Program-made: the position numbers and the translations under genes | Assembly: GCF_001571245.1 (NCBI RefSeq) | Contig: NZ_BCTK01000001.1 | Coordinates: 1,426,001-1,490,000 of the forward strand | Source: Achromobacter piechaudii NBRC 102461 | GTDB lineage: Bacteria > Pseudomonadota > Gammaproteobacteria > Burkholderiales > Burkholderiaceae_B | Direction of reading: 5' to 3' | Length of the DNA: 64,000 nt | Part shown: in pieces, positions 45,556 to 53,998 of the stretch | Position numbering within the stretch: position 1 is the stretch's first letter | Layout: each line of letters opens with the position of its first letter | The notes under the pieces: model-generated | What the model was told of the DNA's origin: nothing | Database searches by the model: none | The model's input: only the letters and a program-made list of their open reading frames with translations

Positions 45556-46014
45556 GGTCTGAGTGTTGTTTGGACGCCGGCTCAAATTTCACTGTCGGCC
45601 AGAAGCGGCACTTCACATCTAGGCATCGAAAGGCTTAGAAGGGTCGGCAGTGTCACTCCGCCCATGCGGAAACCGGTCCTTCACTCAGGGCTTTTCTCCG
45701 TCCAGCGGCGTGCGTCCGGTGCTGAGGGTGATGCGGTCACTGGCCGAATGATCGCTGATGACCTTGGAAACGATTCGACACCACCATCTCCGAATGACTC
45801 AGATCAGCCTGGACCTGTCATTAGCGACTAGGTGCCGGGCGACTGCTCCTGGCCGAGAACGGTCGATGGCCATTCGCCTGTCGGCCCGATACCGTGCGGA
45901 GGTAAGGCGACCCTGTGGATCCCGAGGCAGTGGGGAAAAAGGCGCCACCCAAGTTCAATGAATTTTTCCGCCGAAACTGCCAGGTTCAATGGACTTCGAC
46001 ACTAGCAGAGCCCA
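45556..46014. other. Right edge of the island, no clear gene
   Basis: 459 bases between the HNH gene and a convergent core-type LysR gene. No product was recognised in any frame. The last 60 bases hold the direct repeats described next. The change to GC-rich, clearly coding DNA is abrupt at about 46015. Confidence 0.45.
45950..45993. repeat. Direct repeats resembling an IS21-type end
   Basis: CAAGTTCAATGAA (45950-45962) and CAGGTTCAATGGA (45981-45993) are near-identical 13-mers 31 bases apart. The segment ends ...GGACTTCGACA, i.e. TGTCGAAGTCC on the other strand. IS21-family ends begin TG and carry such multiple repeats as transposase sites. No istA or istB reading frame is present, so at most an end relic remains. 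It sits exactly at the island's right border. Confidence 0.35.
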
Positions 46015-46920
46015 TCACCACGCCTCGTAGGTGCGAGCCTTCAGGCGGGGCGCCGCAAAATCCAGAAACGCCCTCACCTTCAGCGGCAAGGTTCCTTGCC
46101 CCGTGTGGACCAGGCTGATCGGCCAGGGCGACGGCTCGAAGTCGGCCAGCACGATGTCAAGCTCGCCGGCCTGCAAGGCGCTGGCCATCTGATACGAAAT
46201 CACGCGCGTCAGTCCGATGCCCGCCACCGCCGCATCCACGGCGGCTTCGGCCGTGCTTACCGCAAGCCGCGAGCGCACGGGGATGGCGATGCTCGACTTG
46301 CCCGACTGAAAATTCCAGACTTGCCGTGACGCCATTTTCTCGAACGTGACGCAGGCGTGATGACTCAGATCGCGCGGATGCAGTGGCGTGCCGTGGCGGG
46401 CAAGATAGGCCGGACTGGCGCACACGACCCGCCGCACGGAACCGACGGGTATCGCCACGAGGGAGCTATCGGGCAGGTCGGCGATGCGCACGGCAAGGTC
46501 GATGTGCTCTTCCAACAGCGGCACCACCCGATCCGTCAACACCATCCGCACGTCGATGTCGGGATAGGTTTTCAGGAACTCGGCGATGACGGGCAACAGG
46601 TGCAGGCGGCCGAACACGATGGGCGCGGTCATGACCAGTTCGCCTTTGGGTTCCACGTATTCGCCCGTCGCGGCGCGCTCGGCTTCGCCCACCGCGTCCA
46701 GGATCTGCCGGCATGCCGCGACGTAGGCCTGCCCGGCTTCGGTCAGCGAAAGTTGCCGGGTGGACCGATGCAGCAGCCGTACACCCAGGTGGGCTTCAAG
46801 GTCGGCGACCTTGCGGCTGACCGTGGCCAGCGGCATCTTCGCCTGCCGCGCGGCCTGCGAAAAACTTCCGGCTTCAACCACCGCCAGCAATAGCGCCATC
46901 GCTTCCAATCGGTCACTCAT
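46015..46920 (-). CDS. LysR-family transcriptional regulator
   Basis: 301 residues from the ATG at 46920, giving the standard start MSDRLEAMALLLAVVEAGSF then SQAARQAKMPLATVSRKVAD. The sub-group with VRLLHRSTRQLSLTEAGQAY and HIDLAVRIADLPDSSLVAIP is the common AaeR/DmlR-like type. It is divergent from the SLAC1-type exporter gene and probably controls it; a palindrome lies in between. Confidence 0.9.
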   Translation of the reverse strand: MSDRLEAMALLLAVVEAGSFSQAARQAKMPLATVSRKVADLEAHLGVRLLHRSTRQLSLTEAGQAYVAACRQILDAVGEAERAATGEYVEPKGELVMTAPIVFGRLHLLPVIAEFLKTYPDIDVRMVLTDRVVPLLEEHIDLAVRIADLPDSSLVAIPVGSVRRVVCASPAYLARHGTPLHPRDLSHHACVTFEKMASRQVWNFQSGKSSIAIPVRSRLAVSTAEAAVDAAVAGIGLTRVISYQMASALQAGELDIVLADFEPSPWPISLVHTGQGTLPLKVRAFLDFAAPRLKARTYEAW

Positions 46921-46955
46921 ATTCTTGAATTTTGAAAAGATGGTTCCCGATGTTA

Positions 46956-46968
46956 TTGGATTATCCAA
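46956..46968. promoter_or_regulatory. Candidate operator between LysR and exporter genes
   Basis: TTGGAT-T-ATCCAA is a perfect 6+1+6 palindrome in an AT-rich patch, 36 bases before the LysR start and about 102 before the exporter start. The divergent layout makes it the best candidate LysR site. Confidence 0.45.
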
Positions 46969-47070
46969 ATATCCGGAAGGCAATAACATGCGCGTTCCGG
47001 TCCCGACTTGCCCTGTCGACTACACGTTCGACGCGTCGCCACCGGGCGTCAAGCTTTCGGAGACCCTGCC

Positions 47071-48060
47071 ATGTCGACGCTGTTGAACTCCCTGCCCCGG
47101 GCGACGCCTGCACGCGCCTCTCTTGGCAACCTGCCGGTCAATCTGTTCGCGTCCGTCATGGGCATTGCCGGGCTGTCCATCGCCTGGCGGCAGGCCAGCG
47201 CGGAATATGGCGTGACGCCGCGCATTGCCGAAGGCGTCGGCATCGTTGCGCTGATCGTGTTCGTGCTGCTGGGCGCGGCGTACCTGGCCAAAGCGATCAA
47301 GCATCCCCGCGCCGTGGTGGCCGAATACCGCCATCCCGTGGCGGGCAATTTCTTTGGCACCATCACCATTGCCATCTTGTTGCTGGCGGCCGTCGTCGCG
47401 CCGCTCGACCTTGCTACCGCCGCCATCATGTGGAGCGTGGGCGCCGCGCTGACCATCGCGCTGTGCTTTGCCATCGCCGGCCGCCTGCTTCAAGGCAAGA
47501 TCGACATTGCCCATGCCGTGCCCGCCTGGTTCATACCGGGTGTCGCCACGCTGGACATCACAGTCACGGGCGGGCCGATGCCCATGGCCTGGGCGCACGA
47601 GTTGAGCCTGTTCGCGCTGGCCGTGGGCACGATGATCGCGTTGCTGTTCTTCACGATGATCATGTCGCGCATGATCCATCACGAGCCGCTGCCCGCTGCC
47701 ATGGTTCCGTCGATGCTGATCCTGATGGCGCCGTTCGCCGTCGGCTTTCTTGCCTACACCAGCTACACACAGCGGATGGACGCCTTTGCCGGGCTGCTGT
47801 TCTACTTTGGGCTGTTCATCTTCCTGGCGCTGGCGCCCAAGGTCTTTCGACGCGGCACTCCGTTTGCGTCCGGTTGGTGGGCGATCAGCTTTCCGATGGC
47901 GGCGCTGACCAGCGCAGCGTTGAAGTACGCCGCGTTCGCCCAGGCATGGCCCGTGACGGCCATTGCTCTGGCGCTGCTATCGCTGCTTACCCTGTCCATT
48001 GCGGTGCTGTTCCTGAAGACCTTGCGCATCCTCTTGAACGGCAAGCTGTTGGCCGGCTGA
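47071..48060 (+). CDS. SLAC1/TehA-type anion channel or exporter
   Basis: 329 residues from the ATG at 47071, with about ten hydrophobic helices. The helix-1 motif LPVNLFASVMGIAGLSIAWR and the downstream VAGNFFGTITIAILLLAAVV, PAWFIPGVATLDITVTGGPM and FASGWWAISFPMAALTSAAL are the family signatures; the F-x-x-x-M-G-x-x-G-L start is shared with TehA and plant SLAC1. Family members pass C4-dicarboxylates, sulfite or small anions, and TehA gives tellurite resistance. Likely under control of the divergent LysR. Confidence 0.88.
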   Translation: MSTLLNSLPRATPARASLGNLPVNLFASVMGIAGLSIAWRQASAEYGVTPRIAEGVGIVALIVFVLLGAAYLAKAIKHPRAVVAEYRHPVAGNFFGTITIAILLLAAVVAPLDLATAAIMWSVGAALTIALCFAIAGRLLQGKIDIAHAVPAWFIPGVATLDITVTGGPMPMAWAHELSLFALAVGTMIALLFFTMIMSRMIHHEPLPAAMVPSMLILMAPFAVGFLAYTSYTQRMDAFAGLLFYFGLFIFLALAPKVFRRGTPFASGWWAISFPMAALTSAALKYAAFAQAWPVTAIALALLSLLTLSIAVLFLKTLRILLNGKLLAG

Positions 48061-48102
48061 ACCGCATCCGAATCTGACGGCCCTCTATCGGCCGCCTGCG
48101 CC

Positions 48103-49002
48103 TTACGCCCCCACTACGCTTTGCGTCGCCAGCGCCTGGGCCAGCTGCAAGGCCTGGGCCAGAAATTCAGATCCGTCATCCTTGCGGTAGCTGGCGATCA
48201 CCGGCGACACGAACCCATCACCCTCGATCCGCACGTGCACCACGTCCTGGCGTTGCAGGCGCTGCACCGACGCCGGCACCACCGACACGCCCAGGCCCGC
48301 CGCGACCAGGCCGATCGCCGTCTGCAATTCGTTGGCTTCCTGCACGACTTGCAGCGCATGGCCGCTGGCGCGGAACAGCCCCAGCACATGGTCCGCGAAG
48401 TTGGGCCGTGGCCGCGCGGGATACAACACGAAAGGTTCCTGCGCCAGCCTGTCGACCGACACGCTTGGCTTGCCCGCCAGCGGGTGGTGCAAGGGCACGG
48501 CGGCCATCAGGGGTTCGGTCATCAACACCCGGCGCTCGATTGCCGGATCGTCGAGCAGGATGCGGCCGATACCCAGATCGATCCGCCCGGACTTCAGCGC
48601 CTCGATCTGCGGCAAGCTGGTCATCTCGGCCAGCCCCACCTCGACTTGCGGATCGGCGCTGCGCAATTGCCGGATCAGTTCGGGCACGAAGCCATACAGC
48701 GTGGATGGCACGAAGCCGATGCCGAACCAGCGCCGCTGGTTCTGCCCCAGCCGGCGCGTGCCCTCAAGCACTTCTTCCAGGCGCGCCGTCAGCAGGCGCG
48801 ACTGCTCAAGCAGGAAACGCCCCGCTTCGGTCAGGCGCAGCGCGCGCGTGGTGCGCTCGAACAGGACCACGCCCAACTCTTCTTCAAATTGACGGATCTG
48901 CCTGCTAAGGGGCGGTTGGGCAATGTGCAGGCGCGCGGCGGCGCGCGTGAAACTGCCCTCTTCCGCCACGGCCTGAAAATAACGCAAGTGCCGCAGTTGC
49001 AT
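48103..49002 (-). CDS. LysR-family regulator, CatR/BenM-like
   Basis: 299 residues. MQLRHLRYFQAVAEEGSFTR then AAARLHIAQPPLSRQIRQFE and LGVVLFERTTRALRLTEAGR are the CatR/CbnR/BenM type of winged helix-turn-helix, which often governs aromatic or carboxylate breakdown. It is divergent from a Bug receptor gene, so the receptor's ligand may be the inducer. Direct repeats lie between the two. Confidence 0.9.
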   Translation of the reverse strand: MQLRHLRYFQAVAEEGSFTRAAARLHIAQPPLSRQIRQFEEELGVVLFERTTRALRLTEAGRFLLEQSRLLTARLEEVLEGTRRLGQNQRRWFGIGFVPSTLYGFVPELIRQLRSADPQVEVGLAEMTSLPQIEALKSGRIDLGIGRILLDDPAIERRVLMTEPLMAAVPLHHPLAGKPSVSVDRLAQEPFVLYPARPRPNFADHVLGLFRASGHALQVVQEANELQTAIGLVAAGLGVSVVPASVQRLQRQDVVHVRIEGDGFVSPVIASYRKDDGSEFLAQALQLAQALATQSVVGA

Positions 49003-49014
49003 GAATCACCCAGA

Positions 49015-49115
49015 CTGGAAAGGTATGAATCGAAACCCATATAGTCTTGGACGCCACAGAAAAGCACAAGCCATACTTGGAGCATCGCTGCCTGCCGGCT
49101 GGAAAAGTATGAATC
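49015..49115. repeat. Two 17-base direct repeats in the LysR-Bug intergenic region
   Basis: CTGGAAAGGTATGAATC (49015-49031) and CTGGAAAAGTATGAATC (49099-49115) differ at one base and start 84 bases apart, very near eight helical turns. Both lie between divergent LysR and Bug genes, so they are likely regulator sites on the same face of DNA. Confidence 0.6.
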
Positions 49116-49229
49116 CGGCGGGCAGCGATCAAGGTCCGCTCCCCTGCGGGACGGGCCCGCCATTTGAAGACTGGCCGCGCCACCCGACAAGAGCGCGTCC
49201 TGAATAAACAAAGCACGACGGAGACAACC

Positions 49230-50216
49230 ATGCGCTTGCGCCATGTGATCAAACCCTTAGTCCACGCCCTGGTGGCGTTGTCGCTGACGGGCGGTGCGTC
49301 CGCCGCGCTGGCCGACAACTATCCGGACCACCCCATCAAATGGGTGGTGCCCTTCCCGCCCGGAGGCGCCATGGACAGCATTGCGCGCACCCTGGGCGAG
49401 TCGATGAGCAAGCAGCTCAACACCTCGGTCATCGTGGAAAACCGCGCGGGCGCGGGTGGCAACATCGGCGCGGCGTCCGTGGCGCGGTCCAAGCCGGACG
49501 GCTACACGATACTGATCGTGGCCAACGGCATGGCGGTCAACCCGGCCTTGTACGCCGACCTGAACTACGACCCCATCAAGGACTTCGCGCCGATCTCGCT
49601 GCTGGCGGTGGTGCCCAACGTGCTGGTCACCAACCCGGCGCGCACCGGCGCCACCAGCGTGCAGGACGTCATCGCCAAGGCCCGAGCACAGCCGAACCAT
49701 TACACCTATGCGTCGGCGGGCGTCGGCACCTCGATCCATCTGGCCGGCGAGCTCTTCGTGTCCATGACCGGCGTGGAGATGCTGCACGTGCCCTACAAGG
49801 GCAGCGGCCCGGCCGTGGCGGACCTGCTGGGCGGCCAGGTCGACTACATGTTCGACAGCATCACGTCGGCCAAGCCGCACATCGCCACCGGCAAGCTGCG
49901 CGCGCTGGGTGTCACCACCGCCAAGCGTTCGGCGGCGCTGCCCGACGTGCCGACCCTGCAGGAAGCGGGCGTGCCCGGCTACGAACTCATGCCGTGGTTC
50001 GCGGCATTTGCGCCGGCCGGAACAAAGCCCGAGGTGGTGGCCAAGCTGAACGAAGCCATGCGCCATGCGCTGGCCGAACCCAAGGTCAAAGCCACGCTGG
50101 ATTCTATTGGCGCGGAATCAATCGGCAGCAGCTCCGATGCCCTGCGCGACCATCTGGCCAAGGAAACGGCGCAGTGGAAGACGTTGGTGAAGGAACGCAA
50201 TATCAAGATCAACTGA
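49230..50216 (+). CDS. Bug-type tripartite tricarboxylate transporter receptor
   Basis: 328 residues from the ATG at 49230 (ribosome site GGAGA), with a signal peptide cleaved near AALA-DNYP. Family signatures: YPDHPIKWVVPFPPGGAMDS, VIVENRAGAGGNIGAASVAR, MLHVPYKGSGPAVADLLGGQ and LPDVPTLQEAGVPGYELMPW. Single gene opposite a CatR-like regulator; no membrane partner is encoded nearby, which is normal for the many orphan Bug proteins of this group. Confidence 0.92.
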   Translation: MRLRHVIKPLVHALVALSLTGGASAALADNYPDHPIKWVVPFPPGGAMDSIARTLGESMSKQLNTSVIVENRAGAGGNIGAASVARSKPDGYTILIVANGMAVNPALYADLNYDPIKDFAPISLLAVVPNVLVTNPARTGATSVQDVIAKARAQPNHYTYASAGVGTSIHLAGELFVSMTGVEMLHVPYKGSGPAVADLLGGQVDYMFDSITSAKPHIATGKLRALGVTTAKRSAALPDVPTLQEAGVPGYELMPWFAAFAPAGTKPEVVAKLNEAMRHALAEPKVKATLDSIGAESIGSSSDALRDHLAKETAQWKTLVKERNIKIN

Positions 50217-50233
50217 CGCCGCGCGCGTCATGC

Positions 50234-50268
50234 AAACGCCCACGGCGCGGGTGCGTGCGTGGGCGTTT
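50234..50268. terminator. Bidirectional terminator between two convergent Bug genes
   Basis: AAACGCCCACG-N13-CGTGGGCGTTT is a perfect 11-base-pair stem followed by T residues on the plus strand, with the matching A residues at its left side. It sits between the plus-strand Bug gene (ending 50216) and the minus-strand Bug gene (ending 50288) and can serve both. Confidence 0.7.
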
Positions 50269-50287
50269 TGCCGTCAGCGGCGACTGA

Positions 50288-51277
50288 TCATTCCACCGTC
50301 GCGCCCGACTTCTTCACCACTTCCGCCCAGCGCGGAATTTCGGTGGCCATCAAGGCACGCAATTGGTCAGGGGTGCTGCCTACCAATTCCATGCCCATGG
50401 TCTTGCCGAGCTTTTCCTGCACGTCCGGCTCTTTCAGGATGACGGCGATCTCGGCCGCCAGCTTGTCCAGGATCGGCTTGGGCGTGCCCTTGGGCGCGTA
50501 GACGGCCTGCCAGGACGCCATCTGAAAGCCCGGCACGCCGGCTTCCTGCATGGTGGGCACGTCAGGGGCCAGCGAAATGCGGTCCTTGGTGGTGACGGCC
50601 AACAGCTTGAGCTTGCCGGTTTGCAGCAGCGGCAGCGCGGCCGTCATCTGATCGAACATGAAGGTGACCGCGCCGGAAGACACGTCCACCATCGCGGGCG
50701 GCGTGCCCTTGTACGGCACGTGCGTGAGCGGCACGCCGATCATGCTGGAAAACAGTTCGCCGGCCAGATGGGTCGAGGTGCCCGCGCCGGACGAGGCAAA
50801 CGTGCGCTTGTTGGGATCACGCTTGAGCAGCGCGATCAGGTCGGCCACCGAGTTCACGCCCAGGTTCGGGTCCACCAACAGCACGTTGGGCAGATACGCG
50901 ATCAGCGAGACGGGCTCGAAGTCCTTGACCGGGTCGTACTTCAGATTCTTGTACAGGCTGGCGTTGATGGCGTGCGTGCTGATGGTGCCGCCAAACAAGG
51001 TGTAGCCATCGGGCGCGGCCTTGGCCACGTACGTCGCGCCAATGCCGCCGGCCGCGCCGGGCTTGTTTTCGACGATGACGTTCTGGTGCAGGCGGTCGCC
51101 CAGCTTCTGGGCGAGCACGCGGCCGACCACGTCGGTGGATCCGCCGACCGTGAACGGCACCACATAGGAAATCGGCTTTTGCGCCGGCCAATCGGCGGCG
51201 CTCGCCGAGGTGGCCAGCATGCCCAGGGCGGCGCTGGCCAACAGCGCGGCCAACGCACTGCGTCGTTGCGGTTTCAT
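50288..51277 (-). CDS. Bug-type receptor of the sugar-acid operon
   Basis: 329 residues, signal peptide cleaved near ASA-ADWP. Signatures: WPAQKPISYVVPFTVGGSTD, VIVENKPGAAGGIGATYVAK, THVPYKGTPPAMVDVSSGAV and APDVPTMQEAGVPGFQMASW. Third gene of a minus-strand operon after the dehydratase and the RraA-like aldolase, so it probably captures the sugar acid they degrade. Confidence 0.92.
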   Translation of the reverse strand: MKPQRRSALAALLASAALGMLATSASAADWPAQKPISYVVPFTVGGSTDVVGRVLAQKLGDRLHQNVIVENKPGAAGGIGATYVAKAAPDGYTLFGGTISTHAINASLYKNLKYDPVKDFEPVSLIAYLPNVLLVDPNLGVNSVADLIALLKRDPNKRTFASSGAGTSTHLAGELFSSMIGVPLTHVPYKGTPPAMVDVSSGAVTFMFDQMTAALPLLQTGKLKLLAVTTKDRISLAPDVPTMQEAGVPGFQMASWQAVYAPKGTPKPILDKLAAEIAVILKEPDVQEKLGKTMGMELVGSTPDQLRALMATEIPRWAEVVKKSGATVE

Positions 51278-51377
51278 GGTTGTCTCCTGCCTTGTTTTAT
51301 TGCTTTATAGGTATGGGATCGCCGGCCGGTCGGCCGGCGGCTGGGCGCGATGGCCCGAGGGATGCATCAGCCCGAAC

Positions 51378-52097
51378 TCAACGTCCTTGCTCTTTGCGCC
51401 ACGCGGCGAACTTGTCCTTGGTGCCTGGGTCGGTCGGCGGGTACAGGCCCAGGATGGACGCGCCCTCTTGCACCTGGCTGGTCACGAAGTCTTCGAAGGC
51501 CGTCATTTCCACGGCTTCGATCGAGATCTCGTCGGCCAGATGCGCGGGGATCACGACCACGCCTTCGCGGTCGCCCACGACGATGTCGCCCGGCCACACC
51601 GCCACGTCGCCGCAACCGATGGGCGCGTTGATGTCCAGCGCCTGGTGCAAGGTCAGGTTGGTCGGGGCCGAGGGACGCTGGTGATACGCGGCAAAGCCCA
51701 GCTCGGCAATTTCCGGCGAATCACGAAAACCGCCGTCCGTAACCACACCGGCCACGCCGCGCTTCATCAGGCGCGTCACCAGGATGGACCCGGCCGAGGC
51801 GGCGCGCGCATCCTTGCGGCTGTCCATGACCAGCACCGCGCCTTCCGGGCAGGTTTCCACGGCTACGCGTTGCGGGTGCGAACGGTCTTCGAACACTTTG
51901 ATGGTGTTCAGGTCTTCGCGGGCGGGGATGTAGCGCAGCGTGAAGGCCGGCCCGACCATGTTGGGCAGGTTGGCGTTCAGCGGACGCACGTCCTGGATGA
52001 ACTGATTGCGCAGCCCGCGCTTGAACAAGGCCGTGCACAGGGTGGCCGTGCTGATGCCGGACAGGCGGGCACGGGTTTCGGGATTCATTTGGGACAC
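51378..52097 (-). CDS. RraA-family aldolase/decarboxylase-like enzyme
   Basis: 239 residues. The family core is clear: SAGSILVTRLMKRGVAGVVT then DGGFRDSPEIAELGFAAYHQ, holding the D-G-G-x-R-D metal and pyruvate-enolate site, and INAPIGCGDVAVWPGDIVVG with the conserved G-D and D-G-V-V-V-I-P. Active members are HMG/CHA aldolases or oxaloacetate decarboxylases; the fold is shared with the RNase E inhibitor RraA. Between the dehydratase (48 bases) and the Bug gene (100 bases), it likely cleaves or decarboxylates the dehydratase product. Confidence 0.85.
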   Translation of the reverse strand: MSQMNPETRARLSGISTATLCTALFKRGLRNQFIQDVRPLNANLPNMVGPAFTLRYIPAREDLNTIKVFEDRSHPQRVAVETCPEGAVLVMDSRKDARAASAGSILVTRLMKRGVAGVVTDGGFRDSPEIAELGFAAYHQRPSAPTNLTLHQALDINAPIGCGDVAVWPGDIVVGDREGVVVIPAHLADEISIEAVEMTAFEDFVTSQVQEGASILGLYPPTDPGTKDKFAAWRKEQGR

Positions 52098-52145
52098 GAT
52101 GGCTCCGGACGATAAGCGGAAAAAAGGGAGACGCGAAAAGCGCGC

Positions 52146-53876
52146 TCAGAAGATCTCGGGCTCGGGCACCGGTGCGCCGAACTCGGTTTCCAGGAAGTCG
52201 AAATCGCAGCCGTCGTTCGCTTGCAGGATGTGCTTGGAATACATCCAGCCATAGCCGCGTTCATAGCGCTTGGGCGGCGGCGTCCACGCGGCGCGGCGGG
52301 CGGCGAGCTCTTCGTCGCTGATGTTCAGGTGAATGCTGCGGGCCGGTACGTCGACAGTGATCAAGTCGCCCGTCTTGACGAAGGCCAGCGGGCCGCCCAC
52401 GTAGGACTCGGGCGCGGCATGCAGGATGCACGCGCCGTAGCTCGTGCCGCTCATGCGGGCATCGGAGAGGCGCAGCATGTCGCGCACGCCCTGCTTGACC
52501 AGCTTGGTCGGGATCGGCAGCATGCCCCATTCCGGCATGCCGGGACCGCCTTGCGGGCCGGCGTTGCGCAGGATCATGATGTGCTCGGGCGTGACGTCCA
52601 GGTTCTCGTCATCGACCGCCGCCTTCATGCTGGGATAGTCGTCGAACACCAGCGCGGGGCCGGTGTGTTGCAGGAACTGCGGCGCGCAGGCGCTGGGCTT
52701 GATGACGCAGCCGTCCGGCGCGATATTGCCGCGCAGCACCGCCAGCGCGCCTTCGTCGTAGATCGCCGTATCCAGTTTGCGGATGACGTCGTCGTTGTAG
52801 ACCTCCGCGCCCGCGATGTTCTCGCCCAGCGTCTTGCCCGTGACGGTCATGGCGCTCAGGTCCAGATGCCCTTCCAGGCGAGTCATCAGCGCCGGCAGGC
52901 CGCCCGCGTAATAGAAGTCTTCCATCAGATAGGTGTCGCCGCTGGGCCGGATGTTGGCGATGACGGGCACCTTGCGGCTGGCGGCGTCGAAGTCTTCCAG
53001 GCCGACCGCGTGGCCCGCACGGCGCGACATCGCCACCAGGTGGATGATGGCGTTGGTCGAGCAGCCCATGGCCATGGCCACGTTGATGGCGTTCTTGAAC
53101 GACGCCATGCTCAGGATGCGTTGCGGCGTCAGGTCGTCCCAGACCATCTCCACCACGCGGCGGCCGCATTCGGCGGACATGCGCATGTGATTGACGTCGG
53201 CCGCCGGAATCGAGGATGCGCCCGGCAGCGTCATGCCGATGGATTCCGCGATGGCGGTCATGGTGCTGGCCGTGCCCATCGTCATGCAGGTGCCGTAGCT
53301 GCGCGCAATGCCGCCTTCGACCTCGGTCCATTGCTCTTGCGTGATCTTGCCGGCGCGGCGTTCGTCCCAGAGCTTCCAGGCGTCCGAGCCCGATCCCAGG
53401 ATCTTGCCCTTCCAGTTGCCTCGCAGCATCGGGCCTGCGGGCACATACACGCACGGCAGGCCGGCGCTGATGGCGCCCATCAACAAGCCCGGCGTGGTCT
53501 TGTCGCACCCGCCCATCAGCACCGCGCCATCGACCGGGTGGCTGCGCAGCAGCTCTTCGGTTTCCATGGCCAGGAAGTTGCGATAAAGCATGGTGGTGGG
53601 CTTGACGAACGATTCCGACACCGAAATCGCCGGCAGCTCTACCGGAAAGCCGCCCGCCTGGAACACGCCGCGCTTGACGTCTTCGACGCGCTGCTTGAAA
53701 TGGCTGTGACAGGGGTTAAGGTCCGACCAGGTGTTGATGATGGCAATGATGGGCCGGCCGACCCAGTCGTCCGGGCCGTAGCCCATCTGCATCATGCGTG
53801 AACGGTGGCCAAACGAACGCAGGTCATCCTTGGCCATCCAGGCGGCGCTGCGCAGACTTTCGTAGGTACGTTTCAT
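52146..53876 (-). CDS. IlvD/Edd-family sugar-acid dehydratase (arabinonate dehydratase-like)
   Basis: 576 residues from the ATG at 53876 (MKRTYESLRSAAWMAKDDLR); an ATG at 53915 would add 13 residues and neither has a good ribosome site. The iron-sulfur cysteines are C56 (SDLNPCHSHF), C124 (VLMGGCDKTTP) and C197 (SYGTCMTMGTASTM). The C-terminal domain carries MSGTSYGACILHAAPES, holding the catalytic Ser region. The N-terminal MRSFGHRSRMMQMGYGPDDW-like sequence (residues 20-38) resembles L-arabinonate/D-xylonate dehydratases rather than IlvD. Reaction: removal of water from an aldonate to a 2-keto-3-deoxy acid. Head of the operon controlled by the divergent GntR gene. Confidence 0.87.
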   Translation of the reverse strand: MKRTYESLRSAAWMAKDDLRSFGHRSRMMQMGYGPDDWVGRPIIAIINTWSDLNPCHSHFKQRVEDVKRGVFQAGGFPVELPAISVSESFVKPTTMLYRNFLAMETEELLRSHPVDGAVLMGGCDKTTPGLLMGAISAGLPCVYVPAGPMLRGNWKGKILGSGSDAWKLWDERRAGKITQEQWTEVEGGIARSYGTCMTMGTASTMTAIAESIGMTLPGASSIPAADVNHMRMSAECGRRVVEMVWDDLTPQRILSMASFKNAINVAMAMGCSTNAIIHLVAMSRRAGHAVGLEDFDAASRKVPVIANIRPSGDTYLMEDFYYAGGLPALMTRLEGHLDLSAMTVTGKTLGENIAGAEVYNDDVIRKLDTAIYDEGALAVLRGNIAPDGCVIKPSACAPQFLQHTGPALVFDDYPSMKAAVDDENLDVTPEHIMILRNAGPQGGPGMPEWGMLPIPTKLVKQGVRDMLRLSDARMSGTSYGACILHAAPESYVGGPLAFVKTGDLITVDVPARSIHLNISDEELAARRAAWTPPPKRYERGYGWMYSKHILQANDGCDFDFLETEFGAPVPEPEIF

Positions 53877-53920
53877 AGGGGAATGGGGGAAAGGCGTGGT
53901 GGGGATGGGAGCCATTTAAA

Positions 53921-53936
53921 CACTAATACATTAGTG
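53921..53936. promoter_or_regulatory. GntR-type operator upstream of the dehydratase operon
   Basis: CACTAAT-AC-ATTAGTG is a perfect 7+2+7 palindrome of the size bound by FadR/VanR-type GntR dimers. It lies 45 bases before the dehydratase ATG and 63 before the divergent GntR ATG, ideal for control of both. Confidence 0.65.
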
Positions 53937-53998
53937 CGTCAGCTAGGTGGAAACCCGCTACACTGCGGGCTTCACACCGTACTCCCGCCAGGCCCCTG

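Noticed and set aside
29379-45608. 12-base motif CCGCTTCTGGCC (29379-29390) and its inverse (45597-45608) at both sides of the island as possible attachment sites
   Set aside because: Inverted rather than direct, short, and of a kind common in intergenic DNA of related bacteria. No integrase gene or tRNA is nearby.
52221-53801. 526-codon plus-strand frame opposite the dehydratase
   Set aside because: Shadow of a gene with intact iron-sulfur cysteines.
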